Assembly: GCA_946621895.1 (NCBI GenBank)
Contig: CAMOOZ010000212.1
Location: 1 to 7,453, forward strand
DNA length: 7,453 bases
Direction of reading: 5' to 3'
Source of the DNA: an uncultured Lachnospiraceae bacterium
GTDB taxonomy: Bacteria; Bacillota_A; Clostridia; Lachnospirales; Lachnospiraceae
Position 1 is the stretch's first letter. Each line of letters opens with the position of its first letter. Positions 5,890 through 7,453 of the stretch are shown here, in pieces. The notes under the pieces were generated by a model. That model was not told where the DNA came from. It saw only the letters and a list, made by a program, of their open reading frames with translations, and searched no databases. Made by a program: the position numbers and the translations under genes.

Positions 5890-6660
5890 ATGCTGCTGGC
5901 AGGAGATGTGGGCAATACCAATGTGACCTTTGGCGTTTATGATGATCAGAAGCTGGCCACCAGTTTCCGACTGAACACCAAGGTAAACCGTACCTCCGAT
6001 GAGATCGGCGTGCTGATCACGGAGCTGCTTGTGCGCAATCGGATAGACTGCGATCAGATAAATGCGGCCGTGATCGCCAGCGTGGTCCCGGATATGATGC
6101 ATTCGCTGATCAGCGCCATCGTCCGTTATCTCGGCGTCAGTCCGCTGATCGTCGGTCCCGGGATAAAGACCGGGATCAGGGTGCTGACGGATAATCCCAA
6201 GGAGGTGGGCGCGGACAAGATCGTGGATGCGGTGGCGGCCTTTGAAAAATACGGCGGGCCCGTGCTGGTGCTGGATTTCGGGACCGCCACGACCTATGAC
6301 CTGGTGGATGCCGAAGGCACCTGTATGTATGGCATCATTGCTCCCGGCGTGCGCACCGCGGCGAGGGCCCTGTGGGAGGACGCGGCAAAGCTTCCGGAGG
6401 TGGAGATCCGGAAACCGAAGACCATTCTCGCGAAGGAAACGATCTCCTCCATGCAGGCCGGCATCTATTTCGGCCAGATCGGCCAGACGGAATATATCAT
6501 CCGGAAATTCAGGGAAGAATCCGGGCTGGATAAAATGAAGGTGGTGGCCACGGGCGGCATGGGCAGGATCATCGCCGAGGGAACGAATATGATCGATGTC
6601 TATGACGCGAATCTGACGCTGGAGGGACTGCGTCTGATCCATGAAAAAAACAGGACATGA
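5890..6660 (+). CDS. coaX: Type III pantothenate kinase
   Basis: CoaX phosphorylates pantothenate with ATP, the first step of coenzyme A synthesis, and belongs to the ASKHA fold; type III enzymes are not inhibited by coenzyme A. The 256-residue chain is of normal length and has every hallmark: the phosphate loop DVGNTN (6-11), VGPGIKTG (88-95), GADK (107-110) with the catalytic Asp109, DFGTATTYD (129-137), APG (151-153), ATGG (220-223), and the closing DANLTLEGL (239-247). The start is backed by GAGGT at 5880-5884, six bases before the ATG. It shares ATGA with dusB downstream. birA next to coaX is a common arrangement in Bacillota. The only oddity is the structured insertion now lying about 45 bases upstream, which its transcript would carry if it comes from the birA promoter. 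Confidence 0.96.
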   Translation: MLLAGDVGNTNVTFGVYDDQKLATSFRLNTKVNRTSDEIGVLITELLVRNRIDCDQINAAVIASVVPDMMHSLISAIVRYLGVSPLIVGPGIKTGIRVLTDNPKEVGADKIVDAVAAFEKYGGPVLVLDFGTATTYDLVDAEGTCMYGIIAPGVRTAARALWEDAAKLPEVEIRKPKTILAKETISSMQAGIYFGQIGQTEYIIRKFREESGLDKMKVVATGGMGRIIAEGTNMIDVYDANLTLEGLRLIHEKNRT

Positions 6661-7244
6661 GCGAAACGCCTTCCGCTGAAAAAAGAGCGCTCCTGAAAAA
6701 GCCGCTGACCCTGGGGGATGTGACCTTATCCTCCAGGGTTCTTCTTGCTCCTCTGGCGGGCGTCAGCGATCTGCCCTTCCGGCTGATCTGCAGGGAACAG
6801 GGGGCTGCCCTCGTCTGCACGGAAATGATCTCCGCAAAGGCTGTATATTACGGAAACAAAGGAACGGACCGCCTGATGCAGACCGTCCCCGGGGAAGCTC
6901 CCCTCTCCCTTCAGCTCTTCGGCTCTGATCCGGAGATCCTGGGGCGCATCGCCGATAAGATCGCGCCTCATCCCAATCGCATCCTGGATCTCAATATGGG
7001 CTGCCCCGTGCCCAAGGTGGTGAAAAACGGGGAAGGCAGCGCCCTGATGCGGGATCCCGCGCTGGCGGAAAGGATCTTCACCGCGCTGGTAAAGGCGGCG
7101 GGAAAGCCCGTGACGGTGAAGCTTCGCTCCGGCTTTACGCAGGAAGAGCAGAACGCGCCCGAGCTTGCCCGGATCGCGGAAGCGTGCGGCGTCAGCGCAG
7201 TGATCGTGCATGGAAGGACCAGGGAACAGGGCTATGCCGGAAAG
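6657..7244 (+). CDS. dusB: tRNA-dihydrouridine synthase DusB, N-terminal two thirds, broken at the seam
   Basis: Dus enzymes use FMN and NADPH to reduce uridines in the tRNA D-loop. The ATG at 6657 overlaps the coaX stop (ATGA), so translation is coupled. Motifs in order: [18 protein letters not shown] (28-45, FMN site), [11 protein letters not shown] (83-93), [20 protein letters not shown] (110-129) with the catalytic Cys116, [10 protein letters not shown] (151-160), and [16 protein letters not shown] (181-196). After residue 196 the frame stays open to the window end, but the product (ESREPVYDGHKKEDDD and on) no longer resembles DusB. The expected ADW segment, the second FMN phosphate motif (GNGD) and the helical domain, about 120-130 residues, are missing. 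A true gene truncation would leave a non-functional enzyme; an assembly join is at least as likely. Confidence 0.9.
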
Positions 7245-7453
7245 GAATCCAGGGAACCTGTATACGATGGTCATAAAAAGGAAGATGACGATCAGACCAA
7301 TCAGTCCTGCGCGGAGACTGGACTGGATGGCGTTCTGTCCGAGCTTGGCTCCTACAACCTGAGACCGCATCTCTTTCAGAGTCAGAGGCAGGGCACCGAT
7401 ACGGATGGTCGTTGCCAGTTCTTCTGCCTTCTCAAAGCTCTCAATGTTCTCGA
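7245..7453 (-). CDS. secD: Protein translocase subunit SecD, internal fragment
   Basis: Minus-strand reading from the window edge gives 69 residues of SecD, a membrane subunit that uses the proton gradient to assist Sec protein export. It includes the end of the large extracytoplasmic domain (ESFEKAEELATTIRIGALPL), the conserved VVGAKLGQNAIQSSLRAG linker, a transmembrane helix (AGLIGLIVIFLFMTIVYRF) and the PGF turn after it. The frame is open at the window edge, so the 5' part lies beyond. After PGF the frame continues as antisense of dusB and matches SecD only for a few residues (GIAL). The rest of SecD, including five further helices, is absent. GC is lower here than in the dusB part. secD is not a usual neighbour of dusB, least of all in opposite orientation inside it. 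Confidence 0.85.

Noticed and set aside
5845..6642. Minus-strand open frame of 265 codons opposite coaX
   Set aside because: Shadow of coaX: His/Asp/Gly-rich product without recognisable motifs, and coaX on the other strand is complete.
6726..7370. Minus-strand open frame of 214 codons at the right end taken as one protein
   Set aside because: Only its first 42 residues are real (SecD). The rest is antisense of dusB, joined by the seam. The SecD frame also extends upstream of 7370 to the window edge, so the ATG at 7370 is internal.

Overview
The window looks like chromosomal DNA from a member of the Clostridia (Bacillota), most likely a Lachnospiraceae-type gut anaerobe. This is inferred from a GC-rich clostridial codon style, a SpoVB/YtgP-type flippase, a transketolase split into two subunits, and a birA - small protein - coaX - dusB gene string. 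Both ends cut genes, so this is probably a contig or a piece of one.

Layout. Positions 3-947 (+) hold the 3' part of a GH25 muramidase gene, followed with a 17-base overlap by a 14-helix-type flippase (931-2577, +). Converging on them across only 12 bases is a transketolase operon on the minus strand: N-terminal subunit (4394 to 3582), then C-terminal subunit (3522 to 2590). It is driven by a clear extended -10 promoter at 4471-4499. A 164-base divergent region (4395-4558) also carries a promoter for the plus-strand operon: birA (4559-5374), a small Lachnospiraceae-type protein (5367-5735), coaX (5890-6660) and dusB (from 6657). birA and coaX both serve cofactor metabolism (attachment of biotin, first step of coenzyme A synthesis); dusB modifies tRNA.

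The most striking item is a compact insertion of 155 bases at 5690-5844. It has perfect 20-base terminal inverted repeats, is flanked by a 6-base duplication TCAATT, and folds almost completely into a three-way junction with two internal hairpins. Removing the insert and one TCAATT copy restores a clean reading frame for the small protein ending in FLENGE and a stop 20 bases before coaX. That is strong internal evidence for a real insertion. The element carries no protein gene, so it is a MITE-like or structured small mobile repeat that has rewritten the end of a host gene inside a cofactor operon.

The second oddity is at the right end. dusB reads normally to about residue 196 (position 7244) and then stops resembling DusB. 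From there to the window end the opposite strand encodes a clear piece of SecD. GC content drops at the seam. This is either a chimeric assembly join or a rearrangement breakpoint inside dusB.
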